Notes: generated by a model from the letters alone, not told the origin. Numbered from the stretch's first letter, positions 8,961-18,608 are shown. The stretch is DNA of 64,000 nucleotides from Limosilactobacillus reuteri (GCF_020784725.1 NZ_JAJGTZ010000039.1:1-64000); one strand, 5' to 3'. Translations and numbers: made by a program.

Positions 8961-9273
8961 TTGTCAATTGAAGTGGGCGTGCTATAATCAAGACAATTGA
9001 TTGAAGGATATGCACTTTCAAAATTCTCTGCAGAGAGCGAGTGCCTTGAGTGGAAGCACTTGTGAGTGATGCTGATTGTTGTACCACCTTCCCTTATTAT
9101 TAGCCGACATAAGGCTAGTCGGATCGTGTCCGTTACCGCACCTTAGAGAGGACATTACTAGTGTGTCCTAAAGATGGGTGGAACCACGCTAATTTTTGTT
9201 AATTAACGTCCCTGATACTTCTAACACCAGAAGTATCAGGGACGTTTTTATTTATATTAAAGGAGAGATTTCT
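8961..9273 (+). promoter_or_regulatory. T-box leader of thrS (Thr)
   Basis: Promoter TTGTCA (8961-8966), 16-nt gap, TATAAT (8983-8988). The leader has the stem I elements AGAGAG and GAGTGGAAG, a likely ACC threonine specifier in the TTGTACCACC stretch near 9080, the T-box TGGGTGGAACCACG (9175-9188), and a terminator with 18-bp arms at 9205-9247 followed by T. Uncharged tRNA-Thr would favour the antiterminator and switch thrS on. Confidence 0.88.
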
Positions 9274-11079
9274 ATGGCTCAGGTTGCTGTTATGTCCCCA
9301 GATGGATCAGTTAAAAAGATCGATCGGGATTCGCAAGAAGGTTTAGAAGCATTACGTAAACTTTCTGCGTTAATGTTAAAGGCTGCATTAAAACAAGAAT
9401 TTAAGGGTATTCGACTTGGTGAAGCTGTCGCTGACGAAGATGGTTTCCACGTTGATTCTGATAAAGACAATCAACAAGTTTCTGCTGACGAATTACCAGC
9501 TCTTGAAGATGTAATCAAGGGAATGGCAAAGAACGATGTTAAGGTAGAATTTGTTGAAGTACCTGTTGAAGAGGCTCTTGCTGAGGTAAAAGATGATCGT
9601 TTCTCTACTGAATTGATCAATGAAAACGCTAAAGACGGTAAAGTAGCAATGTATCAACTTGGCGATGTTAAATCCGTTGCAGATGATGACATTCTTCTGT
9701 ACGGTAATGTTGTTAAGAACTTACGCCTTCTTTCTGTTGCTGGTGCTTACTGGAAGGGAATGTCCTCTAATCCTATGCTTCAACGGATTTACGGAACTGT
9801 TTTCTACAAGAAAGACGCATTAGAAGAAGATTTAAAGAAACGGCAAGAAGCTAAGGAACGTGACCACCGTGTTATCGGTAACCAACTTGATCTCTTCTTT
9901 GTTGATCCTAAGGTTGGTGCCGGTTTACCATACTGGTTACCAAAAGGTGCTACTATTCGCCGGACCATCGAACGTTACATCATTGACCGGGAAGTTGCCG
10001 ATGGTTACCAACACGTTTATACTCCAGTCCTAATGAATCTTGATGCCTACAAGACTTCTGGTCACTGGGAACACTACCGCGACGATATGTTCCCACCAAT
10101 GGACATGGGTGATGGTGAAATGCTTGAATTACGGCCAATGAACTGCCCAAGTCATATTCAAGTTTACAAGCACCATATTCGTTCATACCGGGATCTCCCA
10201 TTACGGATTGCGGAACTTGGTATGATGCACCGTTATGAAAAATCAGGTGCTCTTTCTGGCCTTCAACGGGTTCGTGAAATGACTTTGAACGATGGACACA
10301 CCTTCGTTACCCTTGACCAAATTCGTTCTGAATTTGCGAAGATTTTGAAGTTGATCATGAGCGTTTACGAAGACTTTGATATTACCGATTATAGCTTCCG
10401 TCTTTCTCTTCGTGACCCTAAGAATGTTAAGAAGTACTATGCTAATGACGAAATGTGGGAAAAGTCGCAATCAATGTTGAAGTCAGCAATGGACGACCTT
10501 AACCTTGATTATTATGAAGCAGAAGGTGAAGCTGCCTTCTATGGTCCAAAACTTGATATTCAAACTAAGACTGCTCTTGGAAATGACGAAACAATGTCAA
10601 CTATTCAACTTGACTTTATGCTTCCAGAACGATTCGGTCTTTCCTACGTTGGTCAAGACGGTAAAGAACATCAACCAGTTATGATTCACCGGGGTGTTGT
10701 TGGAACAATGGAACGGTTCATGGCTTACTTAACAGAAATTTACAAGGGTGCATTCCCAACTTGGTTAGCTCCAGAGCAAGTTCATATCATCCCTGTTAAC
10801 GAAGAAGCCCATGGTGAATACGCAGATAATCTTGCTAAGAAGATGAAGGCTGCTAATATCCGTGTTAATGTTGACCACCGAAACGAAAAGATGGGCTACA
10901 AGATTCGTGAAGCTCAAACACAAAAGGTTCCATACACTCTTGTTGTTGGGGACGATGAAAAGAATAATAATGGTGTATCTGTTCGTAAGTACGGTGAAAA
11001 GGAACAAAACGAAATGAGTCAAGAAGCATTTATGAATGAAATTCTTGAAGATATTGCTTCTTACTCCCGTGAAAAGTAA
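9274..11079 (+). CDS. thrS: Threonyl-tRNA synthetase with a degenerate editing domain
   Basis: Charges tRNA-Thr. The catalytic core is intact: KGATIRR, motif 2 [16 protein letters not shown], zinc ligands Cys in RPMNCPSH and His in the two later motifs (LNDGHTF, MIHRGVV), then the anticodon-binding domain (about 500-601). The length is 601 aa against about 643 in Bacillus. The N-terminal TGS domain is cut to about 20 residues, and in the second domain the editing zinc motif HxxxH reads KLSAL, while the later Cys/His pair of the motif CRGVH is replaced (DDDILLYGN). The protein therefore looks unable to clear Ser-tRNA-Thr. Start ATG 9274 follows AAGGAGAG; the open frame upstream lies in the T-box terminator. 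Confidence 0.93.
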   Translation: MAQVAVMSPDGSVKKIDRDSQEGLEALRKLSALMLKAALKQEFKGIRLGEAVADEDGFHVDSDKDNQQVSADELPALEDVIKGMAKNDVKVEFVEVPVEEALAEVKDDRFSTELINENAKDGKVAMYQLGDVKSVADDDILLYGNVVKNLRLLSVAGAYWKGMSSNPMLQRIYGTVFYKKDALEEDLKKRQEAKERDHRVIGNQLDLFFVDPKVGAGLPYWLPKGATIRRTIERYIIDREVADGYQHVYTPVLMNLDAYKTSGHWEHYRDDMFPPMDMGDGEMLELRPMNCPSHIQVYKHHIRSYRDLPLRIAELGMMHRYEKSGALSGLQRVREMTLNDGHTFVTLDQIRSEFAKILKLIMSVYEDFDITDYSFRLSLRDPKNVKKYYANDEMWEKSQSMLKSAMDDLNLDYYEAEGEAAFYGPKLDIQTKTALGNDETMSTIQLDFMLPERFGLSYVGQDGKEHQPVMIHRGVVGTMERFMAYLTEIYKGAFPTWLAPEQVHIIPVNEEAHGEYADNLAKKMKAANIRVNVDHRNEKMGYKIREAQTQKVPYTLVVGDDEKNNNGVSVRKYGEKEQNEMSQEAFMNEILEDIASYSREK

Positions 11080-11090
11080 TTAAAACTAAA

Positions 11091-11128
11091 AATGGCTTTA
11101 TCACAACTTTGTGAAAGTCATTTTTTTA
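11091..11128 (+). terminator. Terminator of thrS
   Basis: Imperfect stem around CTTTATCACAA / TTGTGAAAG followed by seven T, 12 nt past the stop codon. Confidence 0.75.
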
Positions 11129-11230
11129 TTTTAAATTTTATAAAAGTGAAATTTTTAGCATAACTTTAACCGTCAAAAATAAACCGTTTTCGAAGTGTTC
11201 GTGAAGTTTTGGACAACCTAAAATTAGTGA

Positions 11231-11259
11231 TTGACACTATTGATCAATGGTTTTATAGT
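11231..11259 (+). promoter_or_regulatory. Strong promoter of the 44-aa gene
   Basis: TTGACA (11231-11236), exactly 17 nt, TATAGT (11254-11259). It is one of the best sigma-A matches in the window and leaves an 80-nt untranslated leader before the small gene. Confidence 0.75.
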
Positions 11260-11338
11260 AGTAAACGCTCGCTTCTGAGCCACTAAATATAATAATTAAT
11301 CATAAAAACAAAAACTATTTATTTTGGAGGTATAAGAT

Positions 11339-11473
11339 ATGTCTACGATGAACGATTTATTTAAAGCAATGGGTAAAGCTACTGAAGAACGTCACGCTAG
11401 CGGCCTTTCATTTGAAGCTAAGACTGATACACCTGCCGGTATCGGTCAAGGTATCCTTAACGTTCGCAAGTAA
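11339..11473 (+). CDS. Small 44-aa protein of unknown function
   Basis: ATG 11339 is preceded by TTGGAGG at 9 nt spacing; the frame encodes 44 aa beginning MSTMNDLFKAMGKATEE and ending GQGILNVRK. It has no membrane helix or signal peptide, and is soluble and mixed in charge, with an N-terminal amphipathic stretch. It has its own near-consensus promoter and its own terminator, so it is a complete monocistronic unit. Codons are those of well-expressed genes (GGT, CGT, AAG). I do not recognise the family. Confidence 0.75.
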   Translation: MSTMNDLFKAMGKATEERHASGLSFEAKTDTPAGIGQGILNVRK

Positions 11474-11479
11474 TTTTAA

Positions 11480-11519
11480 AAGGTCATGATTAGGAATCTT
11501 CCGATCATGACCTTTTTAT
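11480..11519. terminator. Bidirectional terminator between the 44-aa gene and the MFS gene
   Basis: Perfect 11-bp arms AAGGTCATGAT (11480-11490) / ATCATGACCTT (11504-11514) followed by T on the plus strand. It serves the small gene and the convergent minus-strand transporter gene. Confidence 0.82.
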
Positions 11520-12760
11520 TTATTCTTAATAGCTGAAGCAAATATAAACATAACGAACCCAAGGGCAAATAGAATACTTAATGAAGCTGCACCAACTGTC
11601 GATTTACCAGTCCATTGAGTAACGATTCCGACAATAAAGGGACCGAGAATTGCGGAAAACTTCCCAAGAATATTATAAAAGCCAAAAAATTCACTACTGT
11701 CATTCTTGGGAACAAGGCGGCCGAAGTATGATCTACTAAGTGCTTGAAGTCCACCTTGGCTTGTCCCAACTAAAATCGCTAAAATCCAAAAATCAATTAA
11801 AGTCTGTAACCGCAAAGCATAGAGACAGATAAAGAAATAAATTACAATTCCCAAAATAATAATACGTCGAGTTGAAAACTTATTGGCAAGCCAACCATAT
11901 AAAATTGAAAATGGAACAGCAATTAACTGAACTACTAATAAAACCACCATTAGCATCGTTGTTTGAATCCCGAGGTCTTTACCAATAACTGTTGCCATCG
12001 TAAAGATTGTATCGACCCCATCAATATAGAAGAAGTAAGCAATTAAAAACCATGTCAGCTGCTTATATTGATTAATATGATGCAAGGTTATTCTCAGACG
12101 GCGCAAACTATCAACAAAAGGATTTGCCGCACTGTTGACGCTATAACGTTGATGCCCATTTTTTAATAATGGCCATGCAAAAATAATCCACCAAATTGCA
12201 GCCAAAATAAAACTAAATCGGGCTACACCATAGCTACTTAAGAGACCACCAAAGCCTTTACTTAGTTCTGCTACTAAAAAGATAATAAAGGCGACGACTC
12301 CTCCTAAGTAGCCCATTCCATAACCAGTCGATGAAACACGATCCATTTGCTTATCATCGGCTACATCTGTTAAGAAACTGTCATAAAATAGATTTCCTCC
12401 TGAGTAGCCAATGATTGACCCAATATAAACAATTAACAGTAATTGCCAGTACTTAGTTGGAACAAGAACAAGTCCAATTGTCAATATAATCCCCAACCAG
12501 GTAAAAAGATTAAGCCAGCGTTTTTTTGCATGAGGATAATCAGCCAAGGCTCCTAATAAAGGTGCAAGCAATGAAATAACAAGCGTCCCAAAACTATTTG
12601 CGTATCCCCACAGCGCTGTCGAGTTTGCTGCACTAACACCGGCATGATCAGCTACTGCTTTGAAATAAACTGGTAAAACAGCAGTCACAACTAAAATTCC
12701 ATAACCAGAATTTGCCCAATCATAAAAAATCCATTGCCATTGTTGTTTTGTAAACCTCAC
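11516..12760 (-). CDS. UMF1/Atg22-type MFS transporter
   Basis: Polytopic membrane protein of 414 aa with about 12 helices. The opening WQWIFYDWANSGYGIL is typical of the UMF1/Atg22-like branch of the major facilitator superfamily, whose eukaryotic relatives export amino acids from the vacuole. The bacterial substrate is unknown. GTG start, with GAGGTGA overlapping the end of the phosphodiesterase gene (9-nt gap), so the two are co-transcribed and may act on the same compound or its breakdown product. Confidence 0.82.
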   Translation of the reverse strand: MRFTKQQWQWIFYDWANSGYGILVVTAVLPVYFKAVADHAGVSAANSTALWGYANSFGTLVISLLAPLLGALADYPHAKKRWLNLFTWLGIILTIGLVLVPTKYWQLLLIVYIGSIIGYSGGNLFYDSFLTDVADDKQMDRVSSTGYGMGYLGGVVAFIIFLVAELSKGFGGLLSSYGVARFSFILAAIWWIIFAWPLLKNGHQRYSVNSAANPFVDSLRRLRITLHHINQYKQLTWFLIAYFFYIDGVDTIFTMATVIGKDLGIQTTMLMVVLLVVQLIAVPFSILYGWLANKFSTRRIIILGIVIYFFICLYALRLQTLIDFWILAILVGTSQGGLQALSRSYFGRLVPKNDSSEFFGFYNILGKFSAILGPFIVGIVTQWTGKSTVGAASLSILFALGFVMFIFASAIKNK

Positions 12761-12769
12761 AATGTCACC

Positions 12770-14113
12770 TCAGTCTTTAAAGATTGCATCAATTACTTGT
12801 CCAGCAGTTGCAGTCGGATAATGTAATCCTAATAATTTAGCAAATGTCGGTCCTTCGTCAACCAGGTGAGCATTTTCAATAGTCGCACCACCTTTGATTT
12901 GTGGGCCAGCAAAAATAGCGGTAGTAAAGTAATTTGCTTGTGTTGGCCCATAACCATGGACTCCACGATATCGATCATGGGTTCCAATCGATTCTGGATC
13001 AACTTTTTCGACAATTGCTGGTCTGTTTACCTCATCAGTAAAATAATATCCCGGCTTAGCTTCAACTAAAAACGTACATTTAGGATCTGCACCCCGTTTA
13101 ATTGCCGCTGCGTTATCATAGATTTGCTTAACTCCTTCAACACCAGCTATCATTTGCTTAAGCTTTCCTCGATCTACGGCACCACGAGTATAAATATAAG
13201 TTTCTCCATCGCAAGTTTTAGCAGTGACTTGCCAGTTATTTCGATAAGTACTTTTCTTTCCAAGAGGGTGAAGAAGTCCTTGTTGCGCAAATAACATATT
13301 CAAATGAATCATCTTATCAACATTAATTTGATAGTGGTCTCCTAAAATTACAAAGTCTGTTTGCGCATAAGTACCAGCATCTTTTGCCGCTTGAATTATC
13401 CTAACTACGCGTTTATCTAGACGCTGTAATGCTGCTTTAGCTTGTGATGAGCGAACCCCATAACGGTGACGCATACTATCCATATCAACTAGGTGAATCA
13501 AGGTTAAGTCGGGTTTCTTATTCTTAATCGTATCAACCGCACAGGCTGTTACAAAATCATCAAGCCACGGCTGCTTAATCCCGTGACGTAATTTACCGTA
13601 TTTTTTATTCATTTCATATAGAAATAACGGACTACTTGCCTTTAACGAAACAAGTACTTGATTTGTCCAAATTCGATTAGGGAAAATTTCTGCAAGGTTA
13701 TAATCAATCTTACTACCAGCAGTCACAGGCCACAAAAATGCAGCCGTTGTTAAGCCTTGTTCTTTTGCAACATCATAGAGGGGTATCGATTGAATATCTT
13801 TTCGATACCAGAACCAGTCAGGCGATTGCCGGCGCGGCTGCAATTTAGTATTGTTAACAATTCCATGGACGGCCGGATACTGACCAGTAATAATCGAAGT
13901 ATGGGATGGATAAGTTAGCGTTGGAAAGATTCCTTCAACTTTTTTAACCCATGTTCCTTGTTCTATTAAATTTGCTAATGTTGGCGTTAATTGACGCAAT
14001 TCGTTTAGGTCACGAAAACCTAATGAATCTAGCGAAATAACAATTAGCTTATGCTGTTTCATCAGTTCATCTGCTTTCTTTTCAAACTCATTAGCTATTT
14101 TAAAATAAATCAT
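12770..14113 (-). CDS. Type I phosphodiesterase/nucleotide pyrophosphatase family protein
   Basis: Alkaline-phosphatase-superfamily hydrolase of about 430-447 aa. The two-metal site is visible in order: ISLDSLGF (first Asp), PTLTYPSHTS (nucleophile Thr), LVDMDSMRHRYG, ILGDHY and GTHDRYRGVHGYG. Relatives cleave nucleotide pyrophosphates or phosphodiesters; no signal peptide is seen, so it probably acts inside. The start is uncertain: the ATG at 14113 lacks a ribosome site, and an internal ATG at 14062 (MKQHKLIVISLDS) would begin just before the conserved core. Upstream partner of the UMF1 gene. Confidence 0.82.
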   Translation of the reverse strand: MIYFKIANEFEKKADELMKQHKLIVISLDSLGFRDLNELRQLTPTLANLIEQGTWVKKVEGIFPTLTYPSHTSIITGQYPAVHGIVNNTKLQPRRQSPDWFWYRKDIQSIPLYDVAKEQGLTTAAFLWPVTAGSKIDYNLAEIFPNRIWTNQVLVSLKASSPLFLYEMNKKYGKLRHGIKQPWLDDFVTACAVDTIKNKKPDLTLIHLVDMDSMRHRYGVRSSQAKAALQRLDKRVVRIIQAAKDAGTYAQTDFVILGDHYQINVDKMIHLNMLFAQQGLLHPLGKKSTYRNNWQVTAKTCDGETYIYTRGAVDRGKLKQMIAGVEGVKQIYDNAAAIKRGADPKCTFLVEAKPGYYFTDEVNRPAIVEKVDPESIGTHDRYRGVHGYGPTQANYFTTAIFAGPQIKGGATIENAHLVDEGPTFAKLLGLHYPTATAGQVIDAIFKD

Positions 14114-14309
14114 TGTTAATAACTAGTTTTGAAAGAAATTATCAAAAATCACCTTCATCGTAAGCATTAAAATTTGTATAAAAGAACGGTTAGGCGATAT
14201 TGGTGGGCCGTAGATTCCCAATAAGTTTTAAAGCGAAATTTGATTCACAGCAATTTTTAATGTAAAATTAAGTTTCAGTTTTCAGTATTTTACGAAAGGA
14301 ATCATAATC

Positions 14310-15686
14310 ATGCAAAATCAGTTACCTAAGGGAAAAGAGCATGAGAAGACTCTCGGTCTCTTCGACCTTTCTATTCTAGGTATTGGCGCAATCATCGGAA
14401 CTGGAATTTTAGTTTTAACTGGAATTGTCGCCGCGGAAGATTCAGGTCCAGCAATTGTTTTCTCTTTTCTGATTGCTGCTCTTGCTAGTGGTTTAATTGG
14501 TCTTTGTTATTCAGAATTAACCACTAGTTTACCCAATTCAGGAAGTGCCTTTTACTACGCGTGGGTTTCAATTGGTAAATTTATGGCGTTCCTTGCTGGG
14601 TGGACGCTGATTGGAGTCTACGTTACTACAACTGCTACCGTAGCCAATGGTTGGACTGGATATGTGCAATCGTTCCTAGAAGTCCTTGGAGTTAATTTAC
14701 CACATAAATTACTGGTTACTCCTGCAGCTGGTGGTTATGTAAATCTCCCTGCTGTCTTGATGATCCTTTTTATGACAATTATCCTGACACGTGGAACTAG
14801 TGAAAGTAAACTTGTTAATAATTTCTTAGTTGGTGTCAAAATTTTTATTATTATTCTATTTATCGTTGTCAGTGCTCAACATATTAATCCAGCTAACTGG
14901 CACCCATTTTTACCATATGGTTACAAAGGAATTTTCACAGGGGCATCTGCTGTCTTCTTCTCTTTCTTAGGATTTGATGCATTAGCTACTTCTGCTGAAG
15001 ATGCTAAAGATGTTGATAAAAATATTCCCCGGGCAATAATTTTATGTTTAGTTATTTCAACTGCCCTCTATATCTTAGTTAGTCTTGTTATGACGGGAGT
15101 TCTAAGCTATAAAGATTTGAATGTCTCTGAAGCCATGTCGTATGTTCTTTTAGCTAAAGGTCATAAATACGTGGCTGAGATTGTTTCACTGGGGGCTGTT
15201 TTAGGAATTATGGCTGTCGTCTTCGCATTCATCTATGCTGGCTCAAATATCATGAAGTCAATGAGTCGAAGTGCCTTTCTTCCTCAAGGCCTCGCTAAAG
15301 TTAATAGCAAAACTCAAAGTCCTAATCGTGCTATTTGGTTAGTCGGGCTACTTGCAGCTATCCTGGCTGGAGAATTTGATCTCCATTATCTTGCATTAAT
15401 TGCCAATATTGGATCATTGGTTGTCTTTGCTTTAATTTCGCTTATCGTAATTATTTTACGGTACCGTTATCCAGAATTAAAACGACCATTTAAGGTACCC
15501 TTTGGCAACATTATTCCTGTTTTATCAGTCTTGATCTGTATTGTTTTATTAGTAAGCATCTCACTTAATGCTTGGTTAACATATTTATTATGGTTGGTAG
15601 TCGGATTAGGAGTGTACTTCTGCTATTCTCTTCGTCATGCCAACGAATTTAACTTCCAAGATGAAAGTGATATCCCAGGTAATTAA
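14310..15686 (+). CDS. APC-family amino acid permease
   Basis: Amino acid transporter of 458 aa with 12 predicted helices. The unwound helix 1 motif GAIIGTGILVLTG and the GxxYSELTTSLPNSGSAF region are typical of the cationic amino acid transporter branch (YfnA-like). A polar tail (NEFNFQDESDIPGN) ends the chain. Start follows CGAAAGGAA. Single gene with a bidirectional terminator after it; the substrate is not determined. Confidence 0.87.
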   Translation: MQNQLPKGKEHEKTLGLFDLSILGIGAIIGTGILVLTGIVAAEDSGPAIVFSFLIAALASGLIGLCYSELTTSLPNSGSAFYYAWVSIGKFMAFLAGWTLIGVYVTTTATVANGWTGYVQSFLEVLGVNLPHKLLVTPAAGGYVNLPAVLMILFMTIILTRGTSESKLVNNFLVGVKIFIIILFIVVSAQHINPANWHPFLPYGYKGIFTGASAVFFSFLGFDALATSAEDAKDVDKNIPRAIILCLVISTALYILVSLVMTGVLSYKDLNVSEAMSYVLLAKGHKYVAEIVSLGAVLGIMAVVFAFIYAGSNIMKSMSRSAFLPQGLAKVNSKTQSPNRAIWLVGLLAAILAGEFDLHYLALIANIGSLVVFALISLIVIILRYRYPELKRPFKVPFGNIIPVLSVLICIVLLVSISLNAWLTYLLWLVVGLGVYFCYSLRHANEFNFQDESDIPGN

Positions 15687-15705
15687 AATCTATTTCTAAA
15701 TTATG

Positions 15706-15748
15706 ATAGACCTCTACATTAATCCAGAATGTTAGAGGTCTATTTTAT
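15706..15748. terminator. Bidirectional terminator between the permease and panE-like genes
   Basis: ATAGACCTCTA (15706-15716) / TAGAGGTCTAT (15733-15743), perfect, with T on the plus side and A/T on the other. Confidence 0.8.
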
Positions 15749-15749
15749 A

Positions 15750-16706
15750 TTATTTAACACTTCGATTTTGACGAGTCGTTTCCGCTAAGTGGACTAAATT
15801 AGTAACAAAATTATGGGTGTGAGCTTCATAATTATATTGGCGACCCAGCTTAACAAAGTAACCATTGATATAATCAACTTCCACTGGACGATTATGACTC
15901 ATATCTTGGTACATTGAAGGATAATGATGAGGACAGCCAACTTTAGAAACGTAATTCACACTTTCTAGCTCTTCCGCTCGCGTATTAACCAATTGTACTC
16001 CAGCACGCTCACAGACATCATATGCTTCATCGATCAATTGACGGGATAGTTCATCAGCCTTATCAAACGCCGCATATTCACCCATTGTAATTTCAAACAT
16101 AGTGCAAAGGGTATTAACAACTGAATTAAAGACCACTTTTGCCATCAACGTTCCCATAAAATCATCTTTAAGGGATGGATTAAAATTTGCTTTTTTGAGC
16201 TCTGCCATTAATGCTTTCGTTTTCTCATCAGGCTTTTCAGTGTAATTAGCCCAATTAGTTGTTCCCATCCCTCGTTCTCCAACAAATTCAACTTCGCCAG
16301 GTTTAGTTAAGATAGTTGCTACTAAGGCAGTTCCAGCAACTACTTTTTCTTCAGGGAAATATTTCAATAATTTTTCAACATGTCCCATTCCATTCATCGC
16401 TGTCATCACATATTGATCCTTCAAGAAATGTTCACAACGTTTTAACATATCGTCTAACTGCATTTGTTTTAATTCAAAGAAAACAAAATCGGCATCTGTC
16501 GCCTTGTATTCTTCAGGTGTATAAACATTAACAGGAACAAGGTGTCTATTTTTATGCTCGCGAGTTACATAGACTCCTCCTTGTTCTTTCATCTTGTTGT
16601 AATGTGGTAACCATCCTTCAACAAAATCAACTTCATTACCTGCTTCTTGTAATAGAACACCAAACCGTAATCCCATTGCACCTGCACCAACGACTGTAAA
16701 TTTCAT
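15750..16706 (-). CDS. panE: ApbA/PanE-family 2-oxoacid reductase
   Basis: NAD(P)-dependent reductase of 318 aa. The N-terminal nucleotide fold shows VVGAGAMGLRFG; the C-terminal helical half has AKVVFNSVVNTLC and the substrate loop PHHYPSMYQDM. The family includes ketopantoate reductase and, in lactococci, a D-2-hydroxyacid dehydrogenase acting on branched-chain 2-oxo acids. Its leader is a T-box that I read as isoleucine-specific, which points to the branched-chain role rather than to pantothenate synthesis. Start follows AAAGGAGAG. Confidence 0.85.
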   Translation of the reverse strand: MKFTVVGAGAMGLRFGVLLQEAGNEVDFVEGWLPHYNKMKEQGGVYVTREHKNRHLVPVNVYTPEEYKATDADFVFFELKQMQLDDMLKRCEHFLKDQYVMTAMNGMGHVEKLLKYFPEEKVVAGTALVATILTKPGEVEFVGERGMGTTNWANYTEKPDEKTKALMAELKKANFNPSLKDDFMGTLMAKVVFNSVVNTLCTMFEITMGEYAAFDKADELSRQLIDEAYDVCERAGVQLVNTRAEELESVNYVSKVGCPHHYPSMYQDMSHNRPVEVDYINGYFVKLGRQYNYEAHTHNFVTNLVHLAETTRQNRSVK

Positions 16707-17051
16707 AATTATCTCTCCTTTTTATGACTATAAAAAAAAGCGCCCTTAGATTAAAAACTTAACCTAAGGACGCTTTTTGCGTGGTACCACCTTAATTTGC
16801 CAATAATTCGCATTATTAGCCTCAAATGTTCAATGTTTCCATTAAACACGTCAGCTATAATGGGCTGATCCCACCATTAATTACTAATTTCATCATGGCA
16901 CTCAAAGTGATTTTCGTTATAAGTTAATTATCCTTTTTCATCAACCAAGGACTCTCTGTTAATCCGCTCATAATTACTCTTCTTTTCAACGTGTTTTTAT
17001 AATCATCTTTTAATTTTTATCTAATTTAATACTTTGAGTTGTAAATGTCAA
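16707..17051 (-). promoter_or_regulatory. T-box leader of the panE-like gene (read as Ile)
   Basis: Minus strand: -35 TTGACA (17046-17051), 17 nt, TAAATT (17023-17028). The leader has AGAGAG, then a specifier position with ATC (16909-16911) in GAAAATCAC, the T-box AAGGTGGTACCACG (16780-16793), and a terminator with 16-nt arms at 16739-16774 followed by eight U. ATC is an isoleucine codon followed by a purine, as the T-box rule asks. Confidence 0.85.
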
Positions 17052-17084
17052 GATTTATTTTTTGTCATAAATTATCTTGACATT
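17044..17084. repeat. 11-bp inverted repeat carrying both divergent -35 boxes
   Basis: AATGTCAAGAT (17044-17054) and ATCTTGACATT (17074-17084) are perfect inverted copies. Each contains the TTGACA of one of the two divergent T-box transcripts. Confidence 0.7.
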
Positions 17085-17468
17085 CATATCTCATCCGCGT
17101 ATTATAATGGCAAACAAATGAGAAATAGCTTAGAAAAGATGAGTAATCTTAGAATCTTATTACAGAGAATCACGGTTGATGAGAGGTGACATAAGAGACT
17201 GAGGTGAAGATGGTCTTGGAGCTTAACGAATTACGAGTATTCTATATAAGTAGTTCACGATTGACGACCGATAAAACGTCTGGGTATAGCTTCCATCAGT
17301 GTACCTATTGAGGATAGTATTGTGAGATACTATCAAATTAGGGTGGTAACACGTTAATTAACTATTGATTAATCAACGTCCCTAGGAAAAGTAGAAATAT
17401 TTTTCCTAGGGACTTTTTTTATTGCTTCAATTCTTGAACCCATCATGAATAGAAAGGATCGATTTACT
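17077..17468 (+). promoter_or_regulatory. T-box leader of the metE-like gene (read as Met)
   Basis: Promoter TTGACA (17077-17082), 17 nt, TATTAT (17100-17105). The specifier is best read as ATG at 17210-17212 in GAAGATGGTC. T-box AGGGTGGTAACACG is at 17340-17353. The terminator GTCCCTAGGAAAA / TTTTTCCTAGGGAC (17378-17413) is followed by seven T. Uncharged tRNA-Met would turn the gene on. Confidence 0.86.
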
Positions 17469-18608
17469 ATGACTGAATTCACTACACGTACTACATCCCC
17501 ATTTCGTTATGACATCGTTGGAAGTTTTCTTCGTCCTCAAGAGCTAAAAGAAGCTCGCGCGAAATTTGCAAACGGCGAAATAACACAAGCAGACTTAACA
17601 GCTGTTGAAGATAAAGCAATTATTAATTTGATTAAACAAGAAGAAGCTGCTGGCCTGAAAGCCGTTACTGACGGTGAATTCCGGCGTAGTTGGTGGCACC
17701 TTGACTTTTTCTGGGGATTAAATGGCATTAAAAAAGCTACTCTAAAGAAAGGCTATAAATTTGCAGACGAAGAGACTCGTCCTGAAACTGCTCAAATTAG
17801 CGGAAAAATCTCTGGCGAAAATCACCCCTTTGTCGAACATTTCAAATTTACCCAAGCTCATACCTCTGATGGCGTTCAAGTTAAACAAACCATTCCTGCG
17901 CCAGCCCAATTTTTAGAAGAATTTCTTCGTCCCGAAAATCAAGCTAATGCTAAAGAATTTTATCCCAACCAAGAAGATTTAGATCATGACGTTGCAGCTG
18001 CTTATCATCAAGTGATTGAAGATCTTTATGCTGCTGGGTGTCGTACTCTTCAACTAGATGACTGTACATGGGGAATTTCTGTTAACGCTTTTGCCAACTT
18101 ACAGAAAAAAGATCCCAATGCTGATGTATCTCAACTCGAAGCCCTTCAAAAACGATTCTTAAAAGTAAACAATGAGGCAATTGCTAATTTACCTGCCGAC
18201 TTAACAATTAATACTCACGTTTGCCGCGGAAACTACCACTCAACATGGGCTGCCGCCGGTGGTTATGGCCCAGTTGCTGACACGTTATTTGCTAAAGAAA
18301 ACGTCACTGCCTTCTATCTCGAATACGATAGTGAACGCGCTGGTGGATTTGAACCACTTAGCAAAGTTCCTAATGATAACTATGTTGTTCTTGGTTTAAT
18401 TACTTCAAAATCAGGTGAACTTGAAGATAAGGCAGCAATTATCAAACGAATTCACGAAGCTGCGCAATTCCATCCATTAAATAAGCTCTGTCTTAGTCCT
18501 CAATGCGGCTTTGCATCAACTGAAGAAGGAAATATTCTAACAGAAGAACAACAATGGGAGAAAATTGCATTGGTTAAAGAAATTGCTACAGAAGTTTGGG
18601 GCCTTTAG
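17469..18608 (+). CDS. MetE C-terminal-domain-like methyltransferase (YxjG/YxjH type)
   Basis: Protein of 379 aa in the cobalamin-independent methionine synthase II family: one barrel only, where full MetE has two. Zinc ligands of the family are visible as INTHVCRGN, a Glu in FYLEYDSERAGGFEPL, and the final LSPQCGFAS. It transfers a methyl group to homocysteine or a related thiol; the donor in these short forms is unsettled. A Met T-box fits. ATG 17469 follows GAAAGGA; the ATG at 17445 lacks a ribosome site. Confidence 0.86.
   Translation: MTEFTTRTTSPFRYDIVGSFLRPQELKEARAKFANGEITQADLTAVEDKAIINLIKQEEAAGLKAVTDGEFRRSWWHLDFFWGLNGIKKATLKKGYKFADEETRPETAQISGKISGENHPFVEHFKFTQAHTSDGVQVKQTIPAPAQFLEEFLRPENQANAKEFYPNQEDLDHDVAAAYHQVIEDLYAAGCRTLQLDDCTWGISVNAFANLQKKDPNADVSQLEALQKRFLKVNNEAIANLPADLTINTHVCRGNYHSTWAAAGGYGPVADTLFAKENVTAFYLEYDSERAGGFEPLSKVPNDNYVVLGLITSKSGELEDKAAIIKRIHEAAQFHPLNKLCLSPQCGFASTEEGNILTEEQQWEKIALVKEIATEVWGL

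Noticed and set aside
9196-9273. N-terminal extension of thrS
   Set aside because: It overlaps the T-box terminator; the ATG at 9274 has the ribosome site.
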